From positions 1-45,095 of the forward strand of contig JAAWHO010000002.1 in assembly GCA_022795905.1 (NCBI GenBank): a stretch of DNA of 45,095 nt, read 5' to 3'. A model generated the notes under the pieces. The model was given only the letters and a program-made list of their open reading frames with translations, made no database searches and was not told where the DNA came from. Both the position numbers and the translations under genes were made by a program. Origin of the DNA: Oscillospiraceae bacterium (GTDB lineage Bacteria > Bacillota > Clostridia > Oscillospirales > Oscillospiraceae). Shown here piece after piece: positions 37,058 to 45,095 of the stretch (position 1 is its first letter; every line of letters starts with the position of its first letter).

Positions 37058-38140
37058 TTAATAGTACGCCACCAGCAGCTCCACCACCGTGCCATAGCTC
37101 TGAATCCCGGCGGTCTGGCCGTAGGTGCGGAGCGTAGTGTCATAGACCTTGGTGCTGACATCGTTGGCAATCCCCTCGAACTGATCCCAGTAGGCGATGT
37201 CGTCCCGCAGGTCCGCAACCACCGTCTCCGGCAGCAGCGCGTACACAGCCGCCCACCGCTCCCGGTCCGCCCGATACAGGGCATTGGAGAGGTGGATATA
37301 CCCCATTAAATACCCGGAATACTGATACGCCGGGTCATCAGAGGCCGTGGACGCCGCCACCGCCAGGAAGTTACACTCCTGCTCCGAGGCGATCCCCCGC
37401 TGGTGGGCCAGCTCGTGGGCGATGGTGGCCGGCAGGAGACAGGCGGGGCAGTCCACGTTCAGGTTCGACTCCCCGGTGTAGGGACTGTAAAACCCGGTAA
37501 AGCCCATGGCGCTGAACAGGCGGGAGAAAACCATCCTCTTCGGCACCCGGTCCGTCCGGCGCAAAAACGGGAACTCCCGGGAGATATTCTCGTAAACCGA
37601 GGTGCTGCCGGCAAAAATCACATCCCGGGGCACGGCAAAAAGGCCGTTTTCATCCCGCTCCACCTGGTCCGACAGCTCCGCCAGGCGCTCCGCAAAGAGG
37701 TCCGCCACCCGCTCCAGCTCGTCTGCCGAAACCTCCGTCTGGGCATAGACGCCGCTCTTCTCCTGGAAGCCGTCGGCGTAGTAGTTCACCCCCCACAGCA
37801 GGCAGTAGAGCCCCCCGGCGGTGAGGAACATACAGGCCAGAACCATGACGCAGCCGTAAGCGCCCTCCAGCCGCCGCCCCCTCCAGCTCCGCAGCCGGCG
37901 AAGCAGCACCGCCAGCACTGCCAGCACGCCGACCGCGAAGGCCACATAGAACCACTCCACCACCGAGAAGGGAAAGAGGTACCAGAACCAGGCGTACCCG
38001 TCCTTGAGGGCCTGGGTGATGCCGGAGACGGCGTTGGCCGCCTCCCGGGAGGAGATGCCCAGCAGGTAGAGCCCATAGAACGCCAGCGCCGCCAAAAACC
38101 AGATATGGACAGCCAGGCGCCGCTTGAAAAACGCCTTCAT
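37058..38140 (-). CDS. DUF3810 domain-containing membrane protein (HExxH metallopeptidase-like)
   Basis: TM helices then ATIAHELAHQRGIASEQECNFLA. Confidence 0.88.
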   Translation of the reverse strand: MKAFFKRRLAVHIWFLAALAFYGLYLLGISSREAANAVSGITQALKDGYAWFWYLFPFSVVEWFYVAFAVGVLAVLAVLLRRLRSWRGRRLEGAYGCVMVLACMFLTAGGLYCLLWGVNYYADGFQEKSGVYAQTEVSADELERVADLFAERLAELSDQVERDENGLFAVPRDVIFAGSTSVYENISREFPFLRRTDRVPKRMVFSRLFSAMGFTGFYSPYTGESNLNVDCPACLLPATIAHELAHQRGIASEQECNFLAVAASTASDDPAYQYSGYLMGYIHLSNALYRADRERWAAVYALLPETVVADLRDDIAYWDQFEGIANDVSTKVYDTTLRTYGQTAGIQSYGTVVELLVAYY

Positions 38141-38655
38141 ACGTCAACTCCTTCTCCCATAATATCCCGGTATATCCTCCGGGCGGCGCCCCTGGCGGTG
38201 AGCTCCGCGGTCAGGATGGCCTCCGGAATAGAGCCAATCAGGTCCCGCTCCCGCCACCAGGAGCGCATATCCGCCTCCCCGAACTGAAACCGCTGGGGCC
38301 GCATGGCGTGGCGGCGCAGGGTCTCCTCAAAGGGAATATCGTAGTAGTAGGCCAGGATATTCTCCCCAAAGCGGCGCTGGACCTCCTCGAAAAGGGGGCC
38401 GTACCAGTCGGTGCGCAGAATCCCCTCCAGGATGGTCACCGGCGAGTGCCGCTGCCCGTAGCAGATGAGCTCCAGCAGCAGGGGGATGGCCCCGCCCTCG
38501 TCCCGGGCCCAGAGCATATCCCGGCGTACCACATCCTGGCTGACCACCAGCGTCCCCCGGCCGATGAGGTGCTGGAGGAAACGGGCCGCCGTGGTTTTGC
38601 CGCTGCCGGAGTTGCCCCGGAGCATCACCAGCCTGCTGTCCGCAGTAAAATCCAT
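38137..38655 (-). CDS. P-loop kinase family protein
   Basis: LVMLRGNSGSGKTTAARFLQ Walker A, VTILEGIL. Confidence 0.82.
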   Translation of the reverse strand: MDFTADSRLVMLRGNSGSGKTTAARFLQHLIGRGTLVVSQDVVRRDMLWARDEGGAIPLLLELICYGQRHSPVTILEGILRTDWYGPLFEEVQRRFGENILAYYYDIPFEETLRRHAMRPQRFQFGEADMRSWWRERDLIGSIPEAILTAELTARGAARRIYRDIMGEGVDV

Positions 38656-39879
38656 CTATTTTTTTGCCCCCTCCTTCTCCTTTTCCCCGCTCTCCTCCGG
38701 CCAGACCGGCTCATGGGTGGCATAGCTGGCGGAGGCGGTGGGGAGGCCCTTCCGCTTCAGACAGTAGGTGGAGTAGGCCCGCACCGCCGTACAGGCGCAG
38801 GCGAACAGCGGCACGCCGAAGAACATTCCCGCCACGCCCCACAGTCCGCCGCCCACCAGGATGGCCACGATAACCCAGAAGCTGCTCAGCCCCGTGCTGT
38901 CTCCTAGGATCTTGGGGCCCAGGATGTTGCCGTCGAACTGCTGGAGGGCCAGGATGAACACCAGGAAGTACAGGCACTTGATGGGGCTGTCCAGCAGGAT
39001 GAGGAACGCGCAGGGCACCGCCCCCAGGAAGGGCCCGAAGAAGGGAATTACGTTCGTTACCCCCACCACCACGCTGACCAGGGGGGCATAGGGGAACTGG
39101 AACCAGGAGGAGCAGATAAAGCACAGCACGCCGATAATCAGGGAATCGAGCAGCTTGCCCCGGACGAAGCCGGAGAAGATGCGGTCGGTGGCCTTGGCCC
39201 CCCGGATGAGCAGGGCAGCCTTGTCCTCGGGGAGGAAGGTGTAGCACAGCCGGCAGCCGGAGGCGGCGAAGCCCTCCTTGGTGGCCAGCAGGTAGATGGA
39301 GACGATAACGCCGATGAGGATATTCTTCAGGAACACCACCACGCCCACCACGCCGCCGGTGACGGCCTGGACGGCCAGCTGGATCTGGGGCGCCACGTTC
39401 TCCCGCAGCCAGGTCAGCCCCTCCTGATAGTACCGGTTGAAGAGGTCCACCGCCTGCCGGGCCAGCTCCGGATTGTTCTCCAGCAGGCGCTGGACCCACT
39501 GCGAGATGGTGCGGTAGTAGCCGTCCACGCTGCCGATAAGCTGGAGGACACTTTTGTACAGCTCCGGCAGCAGGATGCTCAGCAGCAGGTACAGGGCAGT
39601 TATGACCACCAGCCACGTCAGCGCCACGGAGATGCCCCGCAGGCGGCTGCGCCGGCCCTTCTGCCGGCGGAAGATGACGCCCTCAAACCAGTTGACCAGC
39701 GGGGCCAGCAGGTAGGCCATAAAGGCGCCGTAGAGCACCGGGGCCAGGATGTGGATGAGCTTGTCAACATAGGCCATGACGATGCTGCCCCGAAATACGA
39801 TGTCGTACAGGAGCAGAACCGCGCCCACCACGCACACCGCCGTCAGGCCCCATTGGAAATAGTGGCTGTCCCGTCTCAT
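38656..39879 (-). CDS. AI-2E family transporter
   Basis: Multi-TM; NVIPFFGPFLGAVPCAFLILL, QFDGNILGPKILGDSTGLSSFWVI. Confidence 0.92.
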   Translation of the reverse strand: MRRDSHYFQWGLTAVCVVGAVLLLYDIVFRGSIVMAYVDKLIHILAPVLYGAFMAYLLAPLVNWFEGVIFRRQKGRRSRLRGISVALTWLVVITALYLLLSILLPELYKSVLQLIGSVDGYYRTISQWVQRLLENNPELARQAVDLFNRYYQEGLTWLRENVAPQIQLAVQAVTGGVVGVVVFLKNILIGVIVSIYLLATKEGFAASGCRLCYTFLPEDKAALLIRGAKATDRIFSGFVRGKLLDSLIIGVLCFICSSWFQFPYAPLVSVVVGVTNVIPFFGPFLGAVPCAFLILLDSPIKCLYFLVFILALQQFDGNILGPKILGDSTGLSSFWVIVAILVGGGLWGVAGMFFGVPLFACACTAVRAYSTYCLKRKGLPTASASYATHEPVWPEESGEKEKEGAKK

Positions 39880-40021
39880 AGTCTCGCCTCCATAAAATTT
39901 GTGTATAATTTATCTTACTCAACTTCTTCTTCGATTGCAATAGTTTCTTTGGTGTGTTATACTGCCGCATAGAAAACTTTCATCAATTCTTAACAATTTG
40001 ACAGGAGGCCGCAGACATCCC

Positions 40022-40906
40022 ATGTCTAAAACACTGCTGTTTATCGTCAACCCAAGGGCGGGAAAAACCCGCTCCGCCGCGCCTCTGTTCGAGGCGGTCA
40101 CACTCCTCTCCGAGGCGGGATATCTCGTCTCCATCCGGCAGACGAGGGAGCGGGGCCACGCCGCCCGGATGGTCCGGGAGGAGGGCGGCCGCTTCGACCG
40201 CGTCGTCTGCTGCGGCGGGGACGGCACCCTCAACGAGACGGTGGCCGGGGCCATGGCCCTGGACGCTCCGCCGCCCATCGGGTATATCCCCTGCGGCAGC
40301 ACCAACGACTTTGCCGCCAGCCTCTGCCTGCCCGACGAGCCCCCCGCCGCCGCGCAGCGCATCAACGAGAGCCCGGGCCGAGCTCTGGATGTGGGGCGCT
40401 TTAACGGGCGGCCCTTCATCTACGTGGCGTCCTTCGGGGCGTTTACCCAGACCTCCTACACCGCATCCCAGAATATCAAGAATGATCTGGGCCATCTGGC
40501 CTATATCCTGGAGGGAGTGAAGGATCTGTCCACCCTGCGGCCCTACCAGGCCGCTGTCACCGCCGGCGAGGAGATCTTTTCCGGGGAATTCCTCTTCGGC
40601 GCGGTGACCAACGCCACCAGCGTAGGCGGGCTCATCACCCTCCAGGAGGACAAGGTGGTGCTCGACGACGGGCTCTTTGAAATGCTGCTCATCCCCTACC
40701 CCAAGTCCGCCGCGGAACTCCAGGCCCTTATCCGGAGCCTGCTGCTCCAGGACTACGAGGGGGCGGGGCTGATCTTCCGCCATGTCAGGCAGGTGCGGGT
40801 GGAGACCCCCGAGAGCTTCCCCTGGTCCCTGGACGGGGAGTACGCCCAGGGGGAGGAGGTTGTGGAGATCGTCAACCGGCAGAGGCGTCTGACATTTTTG
40901 CTGTAA
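40022..40906 (+). CDS. Diacylglycerol/lipid kinase family protein (YegS/BmrU-like)
   Basis: LFIVNPRAGKTR, VVCCGGDGTLNETVAG, YIPCGSTNDFA. Confidence 0.93.
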   Translation: MSKTLLFIVNPRAGKTRSAAPLFEAVTLLSEAGYLVSIRQTRERGHAARMVREEGGRFDRVVCCGGDGTLNETVAGAMALDAPPPIGYIPCGSTNDFAASLCLPDEPPAAAQRINESPGRALDVGRFNGRPFIYVASFGAFTQTSYTASQNIKNDLGHLAYILEGVKDLSTLRPYQAAVTAGEEIFSGEFLFGAVTNATSVGGLITLQEDKVVLDDGLFEMLLIPYPKSAAELQALIRSLLLQDYEGAGLIFRHVRQVRVETPESFPWSLDGEYAQGEEVVEIVNRQRRLTFLL

Positions 40907-40924
40907 ACGCAGGCGCCCAAGGGC

Positions 40925-41017
40925 AGAAAAATCCTCTCGCCTCCCCGTGGGCCGCCTTCGGCGGCCTCTACCTGTAAGGGCCGGCCAGGTGGCCGGCCCG
41001 TTCGTCCGGATTTTTGA
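40925..41017. repeat. Intergenic palindromic element bounded by AAAAATCC/GGATTTTT
   Basis: AAAAATCC (40927-40934), GGATTTTT (41008-41015), inner hairpins GGGCCGCCTTCGGCGGCC and GGGCCGGCCAGGTGGCCGGCCC. Confidence 0.5.
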
Positions 41018-41070
41018 CGTTCGCCTTAATCAGGCCGAAGGGCCGCCCCGGCGGGGGCGGCCCTCTCTTT

Positions 41071-42948
41071 TTACCACAGGCTGCAGATTAAATCGGTATA
41101 CGCCGACGGGTCCTCGATGGGCAGTCCGGCAATCATCTTCGCCTGGCCCAGGAGCACCTGGGCGTATTTTTTCGCCTTCTCCGGGTCGTCCTTCCGGGCG
41201 CTCTCCAGAGCGGCAAAGGCCGGGTGGTCCACATTCAGCTCCAGAATCCGCTTGGCCTTCAGGCCCATCTCCGGCTGGGTGGCGGTGAAGTAGCGCTCCA
41301 TCTCGAAGCTCATGCCCTCCCCGCTGGCCAGGCACACCGGGTGGGTCTTGAGCTTCCGGGAGATCTTCACCTCGTCCACGCTCTCCCCCAAAGCCTCCTT
41401 GACAAAGGCCAGGGCGTCCTTGTACTCCTCCGCGTTCTTCTCCTCGGGCATATCCTCCAGCTCCAGGTCCCCGTCCACGGCGGAGCGCAGGGGCTTCTCC
41501 TTATACTCCCGCAAAATCTCCATAAGCAGCTGGTCCGCCTGGTCGGTGAGGTACAGAATCTCCAGATTCCGCTCCCGCAGCAGCTCCGTCTGGGGCAGGT
41601 TCTCCATAGCCGCCAGGTTCTCGCCGGCGGCGTAGTAGATGCACTTCTGGCTCTCGGGCATCCGGTCCACGTACTCAGCGAGGGTGACCATCTTCTTCTC
41701 CGTAGAGGAGTAGAAGAGCAGCAGGTCCTGCAGCAGCTCCCGCTTGGCGCCGTAGTTGTTCAGGCAGCCCACCTTCAGCTGGCGGCCAAAGTTCTTGAAG
41801 AACTTCTCATAGCCCTCCCGGTCCTCCCGGAGCATCCGCTCCAGCTCGCCCTTGACCTTCTTCTCGATGTTGTTGGCCATGAGCCGGAGCTGCCGGTCGT
41901 GCTGGAGAAGCTCCCGGGAGATGTTCAGACTCAGGTCCGGGGAGTCCACCACGCCCTTGACGAAGCCGAAGTGCTCGCCGATGAGGTCCTGGCACTTGTC
42001 CATAATCATCACCCCGGCGGAGTAGAGCTGGAGACCCCGCTCATAGTCGGTGGTGTAGTAGTCGAAGGGGGGCCGGCCGGGGATATACAGCAGGGCCTTG
42101 TAGGACACCTGGCCCTCGGCGGAGACAGTAATCACCGACTGGGGCGGGGTGAAGTCGTTGAACTTCTCCTGGTAGAACTTGTCGTGCTCCTCCCTGGTGA
42201 CGTCGCCCTTCTTCCGCTGCCAGAGGGGGACCATGCTGTTGAGGGTCTCCTCCTCCCGGTAGTCCTCATACTCGGGCTTGTCCTCAGGGGAGTCCTCCTT
42301 CTTCCGGGACTTGGTGACCCACATACGGATGGGCCAGCGGATGTAGTCGGAGTACTTCTTAATGAGGCCCTTGAGCCGGTACTCTTCCAGGAACTCGCCG
42401 TACTTCTCCTCCTCGCCGTCGGCCTTGATGTGCATGATGATGTCGGTGCCCACGGTGTCCCGGCCGCAGGGCGTGACGGTATAGCCGTCGGCCCCGTCGC
42501 TCTCCCATTTGAACGCCTGGTCAGCGCCGTACTTTTTGGTAATCACCGTGATGTGATCAGCGACCATGAAGGCGGAGTAGAAGCCCACGCCGAACTGGCC
42601 GATGACATCCACATCCTCGCTGTCCTTGTCCATCTCCTGGCGGAACTGGAGGGTCCCGCTGGAGGCGATGACGCCCAGGTTGTTCTCCAGCTCGTTCTCG
42701 TCCATGCCGATGCCGTTGTCGGAGACGGTGAGGGTCCGCTCGTCCCTGTCCACGCTGACACTGATGCGGAAGTCCTCCCGCTTGAGGCCCACGTTCTCGT
42801 CGGTGAGGGACTTGTAGCAGAGCTTGTCAATGGCGTCGCTGGCGTTGGAGATGATCTCGCGAAGGAAGATCTCCTTGTGGGTGTAGATGGAGTTGATCAT
42901 CAGGTCCAGCAGGCGCTTGGATTCCGCCTTGAATTCTTTCTTTGCCAT
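41071..42948 (-). CDS. htpG: Molecular chaperone HtpG (Hsp90)
   Basis: FKAESKRLLDLMINSIYTHKEIFLREIISNASDAIDKL, IGQFGVGFYSAFMV. Confidence 0.97.
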   Translation of the reverse strand: MAKKEFKAESKRLLDLMINSIYTHKEIFLREIISNASDAIDKLCYKSLTDENVGLKREDFRISVSVDRDERTLTVSDNGIGMDENELENNLGVIASSGTLQFRQEMDKDSEDVDVIGQFGVGFYSAFMVADHITVITKKYGADQAFKWESDGADGYTVTPCGRDTVGTDIIMHIKADGEEEKYGEFLEEYRLKGLIKKYSDYIRWPIRMWVTKSRKKEDSPEDKPEYEDYREEETLNSMVPLWQRKKGDVTREEHDKFYQEKFNDFTPPQSVITVSAEGQVSYKALLYIPGRPPFDYYTTDYERGLQLYSAGVMIMDKCQDLIGEHFGFVKGVVDSPDLSLNISRELLQHDRQLRLMANNIEKKVKGELERMLREDREGYEKFFKNFGRQLKVGCLNNYGAKRELLQDLLLFYSSTEKKMVTLAEYVDRMPESQKCIYYAAGENLAAMENLPQTELLRERNLEILYLTDQADQLLMEILREYKEKPLRSAVDGDLELEDMPEEKNAEEYKDALAFVKEALGESVDEVKISRKLKTHPVCLASGEGMSFEMERYFTATQPEMGLKAKRILELNVDHPAFAALESARKDDPEKAKKYAQVLLGQAKMIAGLPIEDPSAYTDLICSLW

Positions 42949-43050
42949 AGCTGCTTGTTTCCTCCTGTGCAGGCGGGGCGGAAGGCCCCTGAAATTTTCT
43001 CCTCTATCATGCCTGCTAATTGTGAACAGAGTATGACGGAATTGTAAATA

Positions 43051-43077
43051 TTAGCACTCCGGATTCCGGAGTGCTAA
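43051..43077 (-). promoter_or_regulatory. CIRCE element (HrcA operator) upstream of htpG
   Basis: TTAGCACTC-N9-GAGTGCTAA exact match. Confidence 0.95.
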
Positions 43078-43117
43078 TAATCAATCGTCCTGTTCCGTTT
43101 CCGCCGGGGAGGGACCT

Positions 43118-43705
43118 CTAATATGTCCGCACGACGGCGACAACCTTCCCCAGAACCACCGCCTCATTGCCGTCAATGGGCTCGTAGTCGTCGTTCTCCG
43201 GCAGGAGCCAGACCTGGCCGTTCCGGAGGCTCAGCCGCTTCACCGTGGCCTCGTCCTCAAGGAGGGCCACCACGATGTCCCCGCTCCGGGCGGTCTGCTG
43301 CCGCCGGACCACCGCCAGGTCCCCGGGCAGAATCCCCGCGTTCAGCATGGACTCCCCACGGACCCGCAGGGCGAAGTGGCAGTCCTCCTCCCCGCCGCAG
43401 TCGAAGGTCAGGTAGTCGTCGATGCACTCCTGGGCCAGGATGGGTGAGCCCGCCGCCACGTCGCCCACAATGGGCACCTGGTGCTTCTTCTTGGGCTGGG
43501 TGAGCACGATGGCCCGGCCCTTGAAGTCCCCCTTCTCAATGAGGCCCTGCTCCTGGAGGCGCTTGAGGTGGAAGTGGACGGTGGAGGGGGAGCGGAGCCC
43601 TACCGCCGCGCAGATCTCCCGCACGGAGGGAGCATACCCCTGGGCGGGGATGACCTCCTGGAGATATTCGTAAATGCGCTCTGTCATCTGGGTCTTTTTG
43701 GGCAT
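43118..43705 (-). CDS. lexA: LexA repressor
   Basis: MPKKTQMTERIYEYLQEVIPAQGYAPSVREICAAVGLRSPSTVHFHLKRL; VAAGSP cleavage region, GESMLNAGILPGD, S24 motifs. Confidence 0.95.
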   Translation of the reverse strand: MPKKTQMTERIYEYLQEVIPAQGYAPSVREICAAVGLRSPSTVHFHLKRLQEQGLIEKGDFKGRAIVLTQPKKKHQVPIVGDVAAGSPILAQECIDDYLTFDCGGEEDCHFALRVRGESMLNAGILPGDLAVVRRQQTARSGDIVVALLEDEATVKRLSLRNGQVWLLPENDDYEPIDGNEAVVLGKVVAVVRTY

Positions 43706-43745
43706 GACACAGCCTCCTGTCGTCTCCCCAGAGGGATTTTTGTCT

Positions 43746-43774
43746 ATTATAGCACAGATTTTCGGGAAATACAA
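43746..43774 (-). promoter_or_regulatory. lexA promoter TTGTAT-N17-TATAAT
   Basis: Minus-strand match with correct spacing. Confidence 0.7.
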
Positions 43775-43919
43775 CGCCTGTTCCCTGTTCTTTTCTCGAA
43801 ATTATTTGCGGGAATCCCGGAAAAATGCGGACTGGCCCCTTGCAATCGCGGGAAAGATATGCTATGATGGCAATTACGTGAACCGCGTTTTGCACATTTT
43901 CTTTGGAGGTATGCGAGAG

Positions 43920-44150
43920 ATGACTCTGTTTGTTACGATTCTTCAGCTGCTGTGCGGCCTGGCCGTGATCCTGGCGGTGCTGTTCCAGTCCGGCAAGAGC
44001 GCCGGCCTCTCCGGCGCTATCGGCGGCATGGCGGACACCTTTATGGCCAAGGGCAAGGCAAAGACCTTCGACGCCAAGCTGGCCAAGGCTACCAAGTGGA
44101 TCGGCGCCGTGTTTATCGTGCTGACCCTGGTGCTGAATATCCTGCACTGA
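43920..44150 (+). CDS. secG: Preprotein translocase subunit SecG
   Basis: MTLFVTILQLLCGLAVILAVLFQSGKSAGLSGAIGGMADTF. Confidence 0.95.
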   Translation: MTLFVTILQLLCGLAVILAVLFQSGKSAGLSGAIGGMADTFMAKGKAKTFDAKLAKATKWIGAVFIVLTLVLNILH

Positions 44151-44156
44151 ACGGAA

Positions 44157-44187
44157 AATCCCCCGTCCATACGGACGGGGGATTTTT
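44157..44187 (+). terminator. Intrinsic terminator after secG
   Basis: AATCCCCCGTCC-ATAC-GGACGGGGGATTTTTT. Confidence 0.92.
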
Positions 44188-44257
44188 TGCGCCGGTTTTG
44201 CAGGTACCCATAAGCCCTGACGGACGGGACGGCCAGTCCGCAGGGTCTGGGCGCCCC

Positions 44258-45004
44258 CTACCCCGCCAGCGGCCGCAGCCTCGTGGGGGAGGCGTACAGC
44301 ACCCCATTCTCCGGCTCCACTCCTTGGATGCGGAACAGCTCTTCCACGGTCACGAAGGTATACCCCTCCATCTGAAGCCGGTCCACGATCTCCAGGGCCG
44401 CGTCCACGCTGGTGGGGTAGAAGTCGTGGAGCAGGATGATATCTCCTGGGGAGATGTTCTTCACCACGTAGTCCGCCACCTTCCGGGCGTCCAGGAGCTT
44501 CCAGTCCTCCGGGTCCAGGGACCAGTAGATCATAGGGGTGCCCACCAGGGACGCCCGGCCCTCGTCGATGAGCCCGTAGGGGGGCCGCAGCCACCAGCTC
44601 CCCTCCCCCAGGAGCTCGCTGAGGACCACCTCGGTCTTTTGGATCTCCTCGATGACCGTGTCCCGGTCCATCCGGGAGAGACGGGCGTGGCTGTAGGTGT
44701 GGTTGCCGATTTGGTGGCCCTCGGCCTTCATCCGGCCGATGAGCTCCGCGTTGCCCTCCACCTGCTCCCCGATGACGAAGAAGGTGGCTCGGACTCCCCG
44801 CTCCGCCAGGCCGTCCAGCAGGTGGGCCGTGGTGTCTGCCCGAGGCCCGTCGTCGAAGGTCAGGGCCACATATTTGACCTCGCTCTCCTCCGCTGCCGTC
44901 ACCTCCGCCGGGCCGGCGGTATAGGCGGACAGGTCCGGCTCCACCGGCTCGCAGCAGGCGGTGAGCAGCAGGAGCAGTACTGCCGCCGGGATGATTCGTC
45001 TCAT
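44258..45004 (-). CDS. Polysaccharide deacetylase family lipoprotein
   Basis: LLLLLTACCE lipobox, LTFDDGPRADTT, GHQIGNHTYSH NodB motifs. Confidence 0.93.
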   Translation of the reverse strand: MRRIIPAAVLLLLLTACCEPVEPDLSAYTAGPAEVTAAEESEVKYVALTFDDGPRADTTAHLLDGLAERGVRATFFVIGEQVEGNAELIGRMKAEGHQIGNHTYSHARLSRMDRDTVIEEIQKTEVVLSELLGEGSWWLRPPYGLIDEGRASLVGTPMIYWSLDPEDWKLLDARKVADYVVKNISPGDIILLHDFYPTSVDAALEIVDRLQMEGYTFVTVEELFRIQGVEPENGVLYASPTRLRPLAG

Positions 45005-45095
45005 AGGTGATTCGCCCTCCCTGTACATAACACATACTTAGCAATAGTATATCCAGTCCTGCGGAAAAAACACAAAAGGGGGTGCGGATCGCACC

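Noticed and set aside
38656-39879. AI-2E transporter as evidence of AI-2 quorum sensing together with luxS
   Set aside because: The AI-2E family name does not establish AI-2 transport, and luxS with mtnN is fully explained by methyl-cycle recycling.
41224-43047. 607-aa plus-strand ORF
   Set aside because: Exactly antisense to htpG; repetitive Leu/Val/His composition; mirror ORF.
43536-45044. 502-aa minus-strand ORF
   Set aside because: Out of frame across the deacetylase, secG region and lexA; the sense genes have strong family motifs.

Overview
GC-rich chromosomal segment of a probable spore-forming gut-type clostridium (Oscillospiraceae-like; this is an inference from gene content). The left edge (about 1-2030) carries a large serine recombinase and a small upstream ORF. 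This abuts a tRNA-Ala(GGC) gene whose 5' 24 bp are duplicated between the gene and two tandem consensus promoters. The rest is mostly ordinary chromosome with several notable modules. (i) A two-component system next to DUF4956 and VTC-domain genes, which are divergent from a secreted DUF4353-type repeat protein; the shared intergenic region has mirror-symmetric CTTTAG-N5-CTTTAG boxes. (ii) A germination-type locus with two Csp-like subtilases divergent from a SleC-like protein. (iii) A sensorless hybrid histidine kinase followed by a degenerate HD-GYP-like protein. (iv) mtnN-luxS. (v) A yedF / cysteine desulfurase / DUF3343 operon that looks like selenium metabolism. (vi) tdh-kbl. (vii) A split CadA-type metal exporter with an ArsR-type regulator. 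(viii) htpG behind a perfect CIRCE element, then lexA and secG. Several intergenic palindromic or MITE-like elements are visible. No CRISPR array or rRNA was seen. Most long antisense ORFs in the track are mirror ORFs caused by high GC. All family assignments come from reading motifs by eye; no database search was run.
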